Source of the DNA: CAWGJC01 sp965276665
GTDB lineage: Bacteria; Pseudomonadota; Alphaproteobacteria; Acetobacterales; Acetobacteraceae
Direction: 5' to 3'
Length of the DNA: 64,000 bases
Assembly: GCA_965276665.1 (NCBI GenBank)
Contig: OZ255620.1
Coordinates: 1,240,001 to 1,304,000 of the forward strand
A program made the translations under genes and the position numbers. The stretch's first letter is position 1; each line of letters begins with the position of its first letter. Below are positions 9,253-17,973 of the stretch, piece by piece. The notes under the pieces are model-generated. The model saw only the letters and a program-made list of their open reading frames with translations. It was not told the origin of the DNA and did no database searches.

Positions 9253-10161
9253 ATGATCGCCTGGACCGGGGTGTTCCCCGCCGTCACCACCAAGCTGACG
9301 CAGGAGGAAAAGCTCGACCTGCCGGCGCTCGAGCGCAGCATCGACCGGCTGGTGGTGAACGGGGTCAGCGCCGTCATCGTGCTGCCGATGCTCGGCGAGA
9401 ACGCGTCTCTCACCGATGCAGAGCAGGATGCGGTGATCCGGACCGCGCTTGCCGCCGCCGGCGGCCGCGTGCCGGTGCTCTCGGGGCTGGCCGAGATCTC
9501 CACCTCGGAGGCGGTCGCCACCGCCCGCCGCTTCGAGGCGCTGGGCGCCGCCGGGCTGATGGCCTTCCCGAGCCTCGGCTACCGCACCGACCCGCGCGAG
9601 ACCGCCGCCTGGTACGCCGCCCTCGGCACCGGATGCGGCCTGCCCATCATGATCTACAACAATCCGATTGCCTATGGCGTGGACGTCACGCCCGCGATCC
9701 TGGAACGCCTCGCCGACATCCCCTCGATCCAGTGCATCAAGGAGGAGACCGGCGACACCCGGCGGATCACCGACCTCGCCAACGCTTTCGGCGACCGCTT
9801 TTCGGTGTTCTGCGGCGTGGACGACCTGCTGCTCGAAAGCATCGCACTCGGCGCCACCGGCTGGGTTTCCGGCATGACCAACGCCTGGCCGGCCGAATGC
9901 GTGCGCCTCTTCACCTTGGCAAGCCAGGGCCGCCTGCTGGAGGCGCGCAGCCTCTACCGGATCCTGATGCCGGCCTTCCACCTCGATACCGACGTCAAGC
10001 TCGTTCAATACATAAAGCTCGCCGAACACCTCGCCTACGGCGCCCCCGAATACGTCCGCAGCCCCCGCCAAACCCTCACCGGCGTGGAACGCACCCGCGT
10101 CACCAGCATCATCGAAACCACCATCCGCCGACTCGCCGCCGAGTCCCGGGCGGCGGCGTGA
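9253..10161 (+). CDS. dihydrodipicolinate synthase (DapA) family aldolase/lyase
   Basis: 302 residues, (beta/alpha)8 class I aldolase of the DapA/NAL family. Visible are the pyruvate-binding region (LPMLGENASL in place of the usual TGE motif), YNNP with the active-site tyrosine, and the Schiff-base lysine in QCIKEETGDTRR. Since GTTGE is replaced by MLGEN, and lysine genes are absent, I infer a catabolic keto-acid lyase or deaminase of the DapA superfamily rather than true DapA. The start is ATG 9253; a longer in-frame start at 9193 would overlap the preceding gene by 29 bp. Confidence 0.78.
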   Translation: MIAWTGVFPAVTTKLTQEEKLDLPALERSIDRLVVNGVSAVIVLPMLGENASLTDAEQDAVIRTALAAAGGRVPVLSGLAEISTSEAVATARRFEALGAAGLMAFPSLGYRTDPRETAAWYAALGTGCGLPIMIYNNPIAYGVDVTPAILERLADIPSIQCIKEETGDTRRITDLANAFGDRFSVFCGVDDLLLESIALGATGWVSGMTNAWPAECVRLFTLASQGRLLEARSLYRILMPAFHLDTDVKLVQYIKLAEHLAYGAPEYVRSPRQTLTGVERTRVTSIIETTIRRLAAESRAAA

Positions 10162-10436
10162 AGGGATCGTTCGAGCGGATAGAGATGCCCGCCAAAACAA
10201 AGAGCCAGAGTCTGTCAGTGAGCGAATGCGAACGGAACATGGTCTAGGAGCGGATGCTTGCTGCTTCGTGCCTCGGTCTCGCCTAGACCCGCCCTGGCCC
10301 GCACCGCTGAAGCGCCTGTCAGGTGTCCTCTCGACCTGGAAACCTCGGTGCGGAGCGGCCTTGCTGGCCGTGAGCACCGGAGCATAGGAAAACCGCGTCA
10401 GACGGCCGCCAGAGCGCGTTTCCAAACAGGCTCGTA
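10162..10436. other. non-coding stretch before palindromic element
   Basis: 275 bp without a convincing gene. It contains one imperfect hairpin near 10343-10377 (outer arms CGGTGC/GCACCG, inner arms CGGCC/GGCCG), far from the preceding stop. It resembles degenerate mobile DNA rather than a promoter. Confidence 0.4.
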
Positions 10437-10560
10437 GAGCACTTCATCTTCGGTGGAGTCGGCGCCGGCCCTCGCCCCCACCCGGCCTCCCAACGAAAGT
10501 ATACTACCGATGGCGGGCCGGGTGGGGGCGAGGGCCGGCGCCGACTTAACTGAAATGCTC
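10437..10560 (+). repeat. palindromic MITE-like element, left copy
   Basis: A 124-bp unit with a perfect 30-bp inverted repeat (arms starting GTCGGCGCCGGCCCTCGCCC) around a roughly 28-bp loop that contains GAAAGTATACT. The outer ends are GAGCAC...TGCTC, a loose terminal inverted repeat. It is the reverse-complement relative of the copy at 12185-12306. It ends one base before the hydrolase stop codon. Small, non-coding, terminally repeated and present twice: it fits a MITE or a large REP-type element. Confidence 0.8.
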
Positions 10561-12033
10561 TTAGGGTAACGGTGGAGCGAAGGTCACGGAGCGAGCGGCT
10601 TTCTCGGCACAGGTTGTGTCATGCTCTCGATCTGGCTCCTCAATGAAGGCTGCAACCAGAGCCTGGGCGCATGGGCTGAAGTGTCGAACGCTATGCCCAA
10701 TCCCGGCGAACAAAACCCAGCGCGCACGCCGCCCAATCAGGTCGGCGACGTGGCGGCTCTGCTCGGGCCTGATGTTCGGATCGAACTGCCCCGCCAATAC
10801 GAGCGTCGGCACCACAGTATCGCGCGGGATCTCGGGCTCGGCGCCGAGTGCCGACCACTTTGCACAGATGCCGGGCGGCAAGAGCGCCAAATCGAGCGGG
10901 TTCGCATTCTGCGGTACTGGCTCGCGCCAGCGTGGCCGATCGCGGCATTCGACGGCGACGAACGCACCCTCGTTGCCGTCCCGCTTCGCGCCCGCCAGCA
11001 GGCTGCCCAAAGCCGTACCGACCGGTTCCATGTCGCCGTTACGTGTCGCCGCGATGAGGCGCGGCAGATTGGCGTAAGTTGGGGGGTAATAGACAAGCCG
11101 CCCGACCACCTCTTCCAACACAGAAGGTGTGAGTTTCACGCGATCGCCTGGCACGTGCAGCGTCGGCGGCAGGGGCACGACCGGTGTCGCCTGCCCGAGC
11201 CGCACCAGCGCTGCCCGGTAGAGGCCAGCAAGATCGGGGTAGGTTGCGCTACAGGCTGGATTCGTGCCGCACGCCGCGAAGAAGGCGTCGCGCGCCCGCG
11301 CCACTCGAGCGGACCAAGGCATGCCGAAGAAGGCATCGGGTGGGTTGAGGCTGTCGAGCACGGCCGACCGGACGCTCTCGGGGTGGAGCGCGAGCAACGT
11401 CATCGCCACCGTCGTGCCGTAGCTTTCGCCGATCACGTTCCACCGCGTCAGCCCAAGCGCGCGGCGCACCCGTTCATAATCCTCGACTGTCGTCGCCGTG
11501 CCGAAATCGTCCGGATCGATGCCGCGCGCGACGATCGCGTCGTGACAGGCCGCATGTATGGTACGGCTCGCGGCCAATGCGGCGGCAGTGGGGTCCGTCG
11601 CCACGGCGAGATTCGCGTTGATGAGGTCGCCCTGGAGGCCGGGGCAGAGACGCGGCTCCGAGCGGCCCATGCCGCGCTGGTCAACGAGGACGAGGTCGCG
11701 GTCAGCGGCGTAGGAGTGTCGAGCCTGGAAGCCGGCGAAGATCGTCAGCGGCGAACCGGGACCGCCGCTGATGTAGACAACCGGATCGGCCTTGGCGGGC
11801 TGATGCGCGCTGGCGATAACCACGACAGCGAGGGCGAAGGTCGAGCCGTCCGGATGCGCGTAGTCGCGCGGCACGTGCACGACGCCGCAGCGCAGGCGCG
11901 GCAGAACATCGGCGATATCGGGCAGGTGGCAACCCGTCGGCTCGAAACGAGGCGTGTCGGCGGCGCGTGCCGCCGAGCCGAACGCGATGACGGAAAGGAC
12001 GACGCCCGTAAAGGCAATGAGGCTGCGAACCAT
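10561..12033 (-). CDS. secreted alpha/beta hydrolase with TAP-like C-terminal domain
   Basis: 490 residues from the ATG at 12033. That start gives a good Sec signal peptide (RSLIAFTGVVLSVIAFGSAA, cleavage after ARA). The alpha/beta-hydrolase core shows ISGGPGSP (oxyanion region), VDQRGMGRSEP and the nucleophile elbow GESYGTTVA. The TAP C-terminal domain carries LVLAGQFDPNIRPEQ (acid) and FAGIGHSVR (histidine), so the Ser-Asp-His triad is complete. Relatives are tripeptidyl aminopeptidases and proline iminopeptidases, so peptide hydrolysis in the periplasm or medium is likely. The gene is bracketed by two inverted copies of a palindromic element. An ATG at 12063 would extend the signal sequence by ten residues. 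Confidence 0.82.
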   Translation of the reverse strand: MVRSLIAFTGVVLSVIAFGSAARAADTPRFEPTGCHLPDIADVLPRLRCGVVHVPRDYAHPDGSTFALAVVVIASAHQPAKADPVVYISGGPGSPLTIFAGFQARHSYAADRDLVLVDQRGMGRSEPRLCPGLQGDLINANLAVATDPTAAALAASRTIHAACHDAIVARGIDPDDFGTATTVEDYERVRRALGLTRWNVIGESYGTTVAMTLLALHPESVRSAVLDSLNPPDAFFGMPWSARVARARDAFFAACGTNPACSATYPDLAGLYRAALVRLGQATPVVPLPPTLHVPGDRVKLTPSVLEEVVGRLVYYPPTYANLPRLIAATRNGDMEPVGTALGSLLAGAKRDGNEGAFVAVECRDRPRWREPVPQNANPLDLALLPPGICAKWSALGAEPEIPRDTVVPTLVLAGQFDPNIRPEQSRHVADLIGRRARWVLFAGIGHSVRHFSPCAQALVAAFIEEPDREHDTTCAEKAARSVTFAPPLP

Positions 12034-12184
12034 GCGTCGGTGTTCCAATGGATAGGCCCACATGCTCGGGCTGGCAGGTCTGCTCCGCCCAGGGCCGCCA
12101 GGGTCGCATGCGGCGGTCGCGTGCGGCGCTCCCAGGCGGCAACGCGATAAATCTCCAGCCTTATTCGCTCCTACGGGGGCTCTG

Positions 12185-12306
12185 GAGCATTTTCGGTTGA
12201 GTGAACGCCGGCCCTCGCCCCCTCTGGCCCCCATCGGTAGCATACTTTCGTTGGGAGGCCGGGTGGGGCGGGGGCCGGCGCCGACTCCACCGAAGGTGAA
12301 AATGCT
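12185..12306 (-). repeat. palindromic MITE-like element, right copy (inverted)
   Basis: 122 bp, the reverse-complement counterpart of 10437-10560. Its loop (CATCGGTAGCATACTTTCG) matches the left copy's loop with one change, and its right arm GGCCGGGTGGGGCG...GCCGAC matches closely. Its left arm is more degraded (GTGAACGCCGGCC), so this copy is older or decaying. It lies between the hydrolase start and thiE, in an otherwise gene-free 341-bp gap (12034-12374). Confidence 0.78.
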
Positions 12307-12374
12307 GTAGAGCAGCGTCACCTCCGGTGGAACCGGCGACGACCTGACACGCGCGAGCGCGGCACGAGGAAGAC

Positions 12375-13031
12375 ATGCGGTTGACCGGGACGACGGAGGC
12401 GGCTGAGCGCTGCCGCATCTATCTGCTCACCCCGGCCACGCTCGATCCACCGGTTTTCGCCGGCCGTCTCGCGGCGGCGCTCGATGCCGGACCGGTGGCG
12501 GCGGTGCAGCTCCGCCTGAAGGATTGCACGGATGACGCGTTCCGCCGCGCGATCGACGTGCTGCGCCCGGTCGCGCAATCCCGCGATGTCGCTTTTTTGC
12601 TGAACGACCGCGCCGATCTGGTGCGCGAAACCGGGTGCGATGGCGCCCATGTCGGGCAGGAGGATGTGGCGGCGCGCGAGGCCCGCCGCCTGCTCGGCCC
12701 CGATCTGACGCTCGGCGTCACCTGTCACGCGAGCCGCGACCTCGCCATGCAGGCGGGCGAAGACGGGGCGGATTACGTCGCCTTCGGGGCCTTCTTTCCG
12801 TCCGCCAACAAGGAGACGATCCACCATGCGGAGCCCGAGCTGCTCGCCTGGTGGTCGGAGACGATGGAGCTCCCGAGCGTCGCGATCGGCGGGATCACCG
12901 CGGTGAATTGCGCCCCGCTCGTCCAAGCCGGCGCAGATTTTCTGGCCGTCATCGGCGCGGTCTGGGACCATCCGGACGGCCCCGCCGCCGGCATTTGCTC
13001 CCTCGAGGCTGCGATCACCGCTTCCGCTTGA
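12375..13031 (+). CDS. thiE: thiamine-phosphate synthase
   Basis: 218 residues. It condenses HMP-pyrophosphate with the thiazole phosphate to give thiamine phosphate in the cytoplasm. It has the TIM-barrel pattern with VQLRLKD, FLLNDRADLVRETGCDGAHVG, the glycine-rich LGVTCHASRD, VAFGAFFPSANK and VAIGGITAVN (phosphate binding). A GAGGAAG site sits just before the ATG. It stands alone, with no other thi genes nearby and no visible TPP riboswitch in the preceding 70 bp, which are occupied by the repeat element. ThiE and its TenI paralogue are hard to separate; the conserved LLNDRAD favours ThiE. Confidence 0.87.
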   Translation: MRLTGTTEAAERCRIYLLTPATLDPPVFAGRLAAALDAGPVAAVQLRLKDCTDDAFRRAIDVLRPVAQSRDVAFLLNDRADLVRETGCDGAHVGQEDVAAREARRLLGPDLTLGVTCHASRDLAMQAGEDGADYVAFGAFFPSANKETIHHAEPELLAWWSETMELPSVAIGGITAVNCAPLVQAGADFLAVIGAVWDHPDGPAAGICSLEAAITASA

Positions 13032-13081
13032 CCGGCCGCCGAGGCGCCCCAGGCGGTTCATAACTTTCTCGGGCGCTCTCC

Positions 13082-15442
13082 TCAGGCGGCGGCCCGGCTT
13101 CGCACCACGCGCATCGGCGCGGGCCGGCCGAGAAGATAGCCCTGCGCCTCGTCGCAGAGATGCTGACGGATCGCCGCCAGCTGCTCGGGCGTCTCCACCC
13201 CCTCCGCGGTCACCGCCAGGCCAAGGTTATGGGCGAGCCCGATGATGGTGCGGACGATGGTGATCGCATCCTCGCTCTGGCCGAGCTCGCGGATGAAGGA
13301 CTGGTCGATCTTCAGCTTGTCGAACCGGAAGGAGCGGAGATAGCTGAGGCTCGAGTAGCCGGTGCCGAAATCGTCGAGCGCGATCCGCACCCCGAGCCCG
13401 CGCAGCGCCAGCAGCACCTCGATCGCCCGCTCGCTGTCTTCGATCAGAATGCCTTCGGTGATCTCGATCTCGAGCCGCGACGCCGGCAGGCCGCTGCTCA
13501 CCAGGGCACCGGCCACGATCTGCACGAGGTCGCTCTGCTGGAACTGGACCGGCGAGACATTGACCGCGACCCAATGCGGCGCCTCCCAGGACGCGGCCGT
13601 CCGGCATGCGGTCGCGATCACCCATTCGCCGATCCGGCGGATCAGCCCGGTCTCCTCGGCGAGCGGGATGAACTCGGCGGGCGAGACCAGGCCACGCACC
13701 GGGTGCTGCCACCGGAGCAGCGCCTCGTAGCCTTCCACCACGCCGGTCTGGCAATCGATCAGGGGCTGGTAATGCAGCTCGAACTCGTCACGCTGCAGCG
13801 CGTGGCGCAGATCGTGCTCGAGCTGTCGCCGCGCGTGGAGGTGCTCATTCATCGCCGCCTTGAAGAAGCGGAACGTGCCCTTCTCCTCCTTCGCGCGGTA
13901 GAGCGCGGTATCGGCGGCGTGCATCAGCCTTTCCTCGGTGGCGGCGTCGCTCGGATAGAGGGCGATGCCGATCGAGGTACCGATCGTCGCCGTATGGCCG
14001 TCGAGATCGAAGGGGCGGTCGAGCGTCTCCACCACCCGCCCGGCCAGCAGCGCCGCCTTGTCCGGCTGGTCCACGTTGACGACGATGACGAACTCGTCGC
14101 CGCCCACCCGGGCGAGCGTGTCCAACGGGCGCAGCTCCGCCCGCAGCCGGGCGGCGACCTCCTGCAGCAGCGTATCTCCCGCCGCATGCCCGAGCAGGTC
14201 GTTCACCGCCTTGAAACGATCGAGGTCGAGATAGAGGAGCGCCACGCTGCCGCCCGTTTCGGCGACACCGTCGAGTGCGCGGCGGAGACGCTCCTGCAGC
14301 AGGAAGCGGTTCGGCAGTTCGGTGAGCGCGTCGTGATGCGCGAGGTGGCGGATGCGCGCCTCGTCGCGCTTGCGGTCGGTCAGATCGTGCAGCACCACCG
14401 CGATCGCCCGGGCGCCGTCATACTCGATCGCGCTGCAGGACAGCTCGACCGGCACGAGAATGCCGGCGCTCGTACGGACCTGCACCTCCTCCGGCATGAG
14501 TGCGCCTCCGGAATGGCGCGCCCGCCGCCGGATCGCCGGCTGATCGGCCTCGGCGAAGAGCTCGACCACGTTCTGCCCGACCAGCCGATCGGCCGGCAGG
14601 CCGAGCAACCGGCCGCTTGCGGTGTTCGCCTGCAGGATGATGCCGTCGCGATGGATCAGCAGGCTTTCCCGCGAGATGTCGCTCAGCAGGCGAAGCCGGT
14701 GCAGCTCGCGCACCGCGCGCTGCGAGAGATGCTGCTCCATCAAGGTGGCCGCCATGCTCACCAGCAGGATGGCAAGGCTCGCCGAGCCGACCACGATCGC
14801 CATCGAGGCGGAGCCGAGGCCAGGCGGCAGGTCCGAGCCGACGCCCAGCGTCAGGTGCAGCGCCGCCATGCCGGTGAAATGCAGCCCGCAAATGCCGAGC
14901 GCGAGCCAACCGGCCACTTCGGCGCGCCGCCAGCCCGAGGCAAGGTTCTCCGCCCGCGAGAGAGCGATCGTGCAGCAGCCGATGCCCACCAGGACGGAGA
15001 AGGAAAGCTCGCCAGTGTCGAAGCCGAACCGTCCGGGCAGCCGCATCCCCGACACGCCGCAATAATGCATCCCGGCGATCGCCAGCCCGAGCAGAACGCC
15101 GCCGAGAAGGTTGGCGAGCCGGCGCGAGCGCACGCACCGCCATGCCGAGAACGCCAGCAGCGCGCCGAGGCAGGCGATCCCGATGGAGATCAGCGTCGGC
15201 AGCTCGGCATAGCTGATCGGGAGGTCGGGCATGAAGGCCAGCATCGCCACGAAATGCAGCGACCAAACGCCGCAGCCGAACAGCGCCGCGGCGGCCAGCA
15301 GCCAGAGCAGCGGCGCATCGTTCTGCCGGGCGCGCGCCATCAGATTCACGGTGGTGCCGCAGGCAAGAATGCAGATGCAGGCGGCGAGCGCGACCAGCCG
15401 GGTATCGTGTTGCTCGGTGATACAGCCAATCAGGTTCAGCAT
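13082..15442 (-). CDS. MHYT-PAS-GGDEF-EAL cyclic-di-GMP turnover protein
   Basis: 786 residues. The N-terminal about 240 residues form a seven-helix MHYT sensor with repeated WSLHFVAM, AGMHYCGVSG and GLHFTGMAALH motifs (proposed metal or gas ligands in this family). A PAS domain follows (about 250-360). The GGDEF domain (about 385-535) has an intact RVGGDEFVIV signature and DLDRFKAVNDLLGH. The EAL domain (about 545-780) has GYEALLRW, EITEG and DDFGTGYSSL. Both catalytic motifs look intact, so it could make and degrade c-di-GMP. The sensed signal is unknown. Upstream lies a 117-bp gap to the small lipoprotein gene on the same strand. Confidence 0.92.
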   Translation of the reverse strand: MLNLIGCITEQHDTRLVALAACICILACGTTVNLMARARQNDAPLLWLLAAAALFGCGVWSLHFVAMLAFMPDLPISYAELPTLISIGIACLGALLAFSAWRCVRSRRLANLLGGVLLGLAIAGMHYCGVSGMRLPGRFGFDTGELSFSVLVGIGCCTIALSRAENLASGWRRAEVAGWLALGICGLHFTGMAALHLTLGVGSDLPPGLGSASMAIVVGSASLAILLVSMAATLMEQHLSQRAVRELHRLRLLSDISRESLLIHRDGIILQANTASGRLLGLPADRLVGQNVVELFAEADQPAIRRRARHSGGALMPEEVQVRTSAGILVPVELSCSAIEYDGARAIAVVLHDLTDRKRDEARIRHLAHHDALTELPNRFLLQERLRRALDGVAETGGSVALLYLDLDRFKAVNDLLGHAAGDTLLQEVAARLRAELRPLDTLARVGGDEFVIVVNVDQPDKAALLAGRVVETLDRPFDLDGHTATIGTSIGIALYPSDAATEERLMHAADTALYRAKEEKGTFRFFKAAMNEHLHARRQLEHDLRHALQRDEFELHYQPLIDCQTGVVEGYEALLRWQHPVRGLVSPAEFIPLAEETGLIRRIGEWVIATACRTAASWEAPHWVAVNVSPVQFQQSDLVQIVAGALVSSGLPASRLEIEITEGILIEDSERAIEVLLALRGLGVRIALDDFGTGYSSLSYLRSFRFDKLKIDQSFIRELGQSEDAITIVRTIIGLAHNLGLAVTAEGVETPEQLAAIRQHLCDEAQGYLLGRPAPMRVVRSRAAA

Positions 15443-15559
15443 GGGGAAGGCGGCATCCAGATGAGGATCCTACCATGGGCCAAGGCAGTTAATCGCCCGT
15501 GAAACCGCAACCTAGCTGTCAGCGAATGTTGCTAGAACCCCAATGATCTTGGAACCCGC

Positions 15560-15736
15560 TCAATGGCCGCCCGGCAGGCCGGTGGCCGGGTTGACGCTCC
15601 CGCCCGCACTCGGCGTCGGGCCGCCCTGATACTGGTAGCTGCCGCCCGAAAGTCCGGAATCCGGCGGCGACGTACAGGCAGCGACGGCCAGGAGCGCGAG
15701 CAGGACGCCCGCAAGACGGATCGGCGGGTAGGGCAT
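15560..15736 (-). CDS. small lipoprotein, Gly/Ser-rich
   Basis: 58 residues. It has a typical lipoprotein signal (RLAGVLLALLAVAACTSPPD) with a lipobox ending in Cys at about residue 21. A short Gly/Ser/Pro-rich mature part with no domain follows. The function is unknown. It is probably anchored to a membrane by lipidation. It lies 28 bp downstream of epmA on the same strand and may be co-transcribed with it. Confidence rests on the lipobox. Confidence 0.6.
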   Translation of the reverse strand: MPYPPIRLAGVLLALLAVAACTSPPDSGLSGGSYQYQGGPTPSAGGSVNPATGLPGGH

Positions 15737-15764
15737 GAGATCAGGCCTCGATTGCGGTCGGCGT

Positions 15765-16787
15765 TCAGTCGGGCGGTAACCATAGCACCTGCTCGATCCG
15801 AGCGGCACCTGCCGCAAGCATGGCAAGTCGGTCGAAGCCGAGCGCGATGCCGGATCCGTCCGGCATGCCCCGCTCGAGGGCGGCGAGGAAATCCTCGTCA
15901 AGCGGCCAGTCCAGCGGCGGAGCATTCCCGCTGAGCGCATGCCGCCTTGCGCGCTCAGCGATGAAGCGGGCGCGCTGCTCGGCGGCGTCGGTCAGTTCCT
16001 CGAAGGCATTGGCCAGCTCGATGCCGCAGACGAACAGCTCGAAGCGCAACGCGGCGCGCGGATCGGCGGGATCGCGCCGCGCCAGCGCCGCCTGCGGAGC
16101 GGGGAAATGCGTCAGGAAGGTCGGGCGGTCGCGGCCGAGATGCGGTTCCACCCGCGCAAGCAGCAGGCGGAAAAACAAGTCTTCCCAATTCTCTTCCGCG
16201 CGGAGCTGCACGCCTGCCTGAGCCGCGAGAGCGGCCGCGTCGTCGATCGTGCCGAGCACGTCCGCACCGACATGGCGGCGAAACGCCTCGGCCACGCTGA
16301 TCCGCTCGAAGGCGGCGAGCGGGTTGCACCGGCCGCCCCGGGAGACCTCCGGCGGCAGCACCGCGCGCAGCAGCGACTCGGTTTCGTCCATCAGCCCGGC
16401 GAGAGTCGCGCCAGGCCGATACCATTCGAGCATGGTGAACTCGGGCGCATGCAGCGACCCGGCCTCGCCGTTCCGCCAGACCCGCGCGAGCTGGAAGATC
16501 GGCCCGGCGCCGGCGACGAGCAGCCGCTTCATCGCGAATTCCGGACTGGTGTGCAGCCAGCGCGGCGTGGATGTGCCGTCCGGCTGGTGCAGCTCGGTGC
16601 GGAAGGCCGCGAGATGCACCTCCTCGCCCGGCGCCCGGACCAGGCAGGGGGTCTCCACCTCGGTGTAGGCACGGGCGCGGAAGAAGGCGCGCACCGCCTC
16701 GGTCAGGAGGGCTCGCCGGCGCAGGAAGGGCAGCCGGGCGGCGAGCTGCTCGGGATCCCAGGCCGGCTGGGAGACGGGTTGCGGCAT
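15765..16787 (-). CDS. epmA: EF-P (R)-beta-lysine ligase EpmA (PoxA/GenX, LysRS-like)
   Basis: 340 residues, matching EpmA and far shorter than LysRS. It has only the class II catalytic core and lacks the anticodon-binding domain. Motif 1 is in YTEVETPCLV. Motif 2 and its loop are in LHTSPEFAMKRLL and FQLARVWRNGEAGSLHAPEFTMLEWY. Motif 3 is in GIALGFDRLAML; CGIELANAFEELTDA is typical of the family. It charges beta-lysine onto the conserved lysine of EF-P. The ATG at 16787 is used because upstream residues are not conserved. It is divergent from epmB, whose start is 29 bp away, so both share one short control region. Confidence 0.9.
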   Translation of the reverse strand: MPQPVSQPAWDPEQLAARLPFLRRRALLTEAVRAFFRARAYTEVETPCLVRAPGEEVHLAAFRTELHQPDGTSTPRWLHTSPEFAMKRLLVAGAGPIFQLARVWRNGEAGSLHAPEFTMLEWYRPGATLAGLMDETESLLRAVLPPEVSRGGRCNPLAAFERISVAEAFRRHVGADVLGTIDDAAALAAQAGVQLRAEENWEDLFFRLLLARVEPHLGRDRPTFLTHFPAPQAALARRDPADPRAALRFELFVCGIELANAFEELTDAAEQRARFIAERARRHALSGNAPPLDWPLDEDFLAALERGMPDGSGIALGFDRLAMLAAGAARIEQVLWLPPD

Positions 16788-16815
16788 GCGGGACCAGGCT
16801 CTATCTGCCGCCACC

Positions 16816-17925
16816 ATGCCGGACACCCATGCGTATGCAAGGCCGACCACGCTGAATGACGCGGACCGAGCCGGCACGCTCCGCGATGCGGGGACAGCCG
16901 GCACGCTCCGCGATGCGGGCGCCCTGATCGCGGCCGGGCTGGTCGATCCCGCGCAGCGCCAGGCGATCGCCGCGGTCGCGGAACGCTACGCCATCGCCGT
17001 CCCGCCCGCCTTGCACGCGCTGATCGCCGCGCCCGGCGATCCGATCGGATTGCAGTTCATCCCCGATCCGGCGGAGCTCGCCACCGCGCCGCACGAGAGG
17101 GCCGACCCGATCGGCGACGACGCGCTGTCACCGCTGCCGGGAATCGTGCACCGTTATGCCGACCGCGTCCTGCTCAAGCCGCTGCTCGCCTGCCCTGTCT
17201 ATTGCCGGTTCTGCTTCCGCCGCGAGCATGTCGGCCCCGAAGGCGGGCTGCTCACCACCGCGCAGCTCGCCGCGGCGCTCGCCTGGATCGGCGATCGTCC
17301 CGAAATCCGCGAGGTGATCCTCACCGGCGGCGACCCGCTCATCCTGTCGCCGCGCCGGCTGGGCGAGATTCTTGCGGCCCTCGATGCGATCCCGCATGTC
17401 GAAACTCTCCGCATCCACAGCCGCGTGCCGGTCGCCGATCCGGCGCGGCTGACGCCGACGCTCGCCGAATGCCTCGAGACAAGAACGCCCCTCTTTCTCG
17501 TCATCCATGCGAACCACGCACGCGAACTGACGGATGACGCGAGAAATTCTCTGCGATCCATCCAGCGCCTCGGCATCCCGGTGCTCGGCCAGTCGGTCCT
17601 GCTGCGCGGGGTGAATGACAGCGCGGCCGCGCTGGAGGCGCTGTTCCGGCGCATGCTCGCCTGCCGGATCAAGCCCTACTACCTCCACCAGCTCGATCCG
17701 GCGCCGGGCACCGCGCGCTTCCACGTCCCGATCGAGGAGGGACAGCGCTTGCTCGCCCAGCTGCGCGGGCGCGTCACCGGTCTCGCCTGGCCGACCTACG
17801 TGCTGGATATCCCCGGCGGCCATGGCAAGGTGCCGGTGGGGCCCGCCTATCTCGAAGGGCGCGACGCGGTGCGCGACCCGGTGGGGAACCGGCACGCGCT
17901 TGCCGCTCCAACCCCTTCCGGCTAG
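16816..17925 (+). CDS. epmB: lysine 2,3-aminomutase-type radical SAM enzyme EpmB
   Basis: 369 residues. The radical-SAM cluster motif is CPVYCRFCFRREH (Cys126, Cys130, Cys133), followed by the KamA-like VILTGGDPLILSPRRL. The PLP-lysine region is RIKPYYLHQLDPAPGTARF. Its size fits EpmB (about 340) rather than catabolic KamA (above 410, with a zinc-binding tail). It converts L-lysine to (R)-beta-lysine for EpmA. The N-terminus contains a perfect 24-bp direct repeat (16869-16892 and 16896-16919, 27-nt period) duplicating AGTLRDAG in frame. efp follows 48 bp downstream. Confidence 0.9.
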   Translation: MPDTHAYARPTTLNDADRAGTLRDAGTAGTLRDAGALIAAGLVDPAQRQAIAAVAERYAIAVPPALHALIAAPGDPIGLQFIPDPAELATAPHERADPIGDDALSPLPGIVHRYADRVLLKPLLACPVYCRFCFRREHVGPEGGLLTTAQLAAALAWIGDRPEIREVILTGGDPLILSPRRLGEILAALDAIPHVETLRIHSRVPVADPARLTPTLAECLETRTPLFLVIHANHARELTDDARNSLRSIQRLGIPVLGQSVLLRGVNDSAAALEALFRRMLACRIKPYYLHQLDPAPGTARFHVPIEEGQRLLAQLRGRVTGLAWPTYVLDIPGGHGKVPVGPAYLEGRDAVRDPVGNRHALAAPTPSG

Positions 17926-17973
17926 AAGCCTGCTCTCTCCCCGACTCTTTCCCAGATTGCAAGAGTTTGCACC

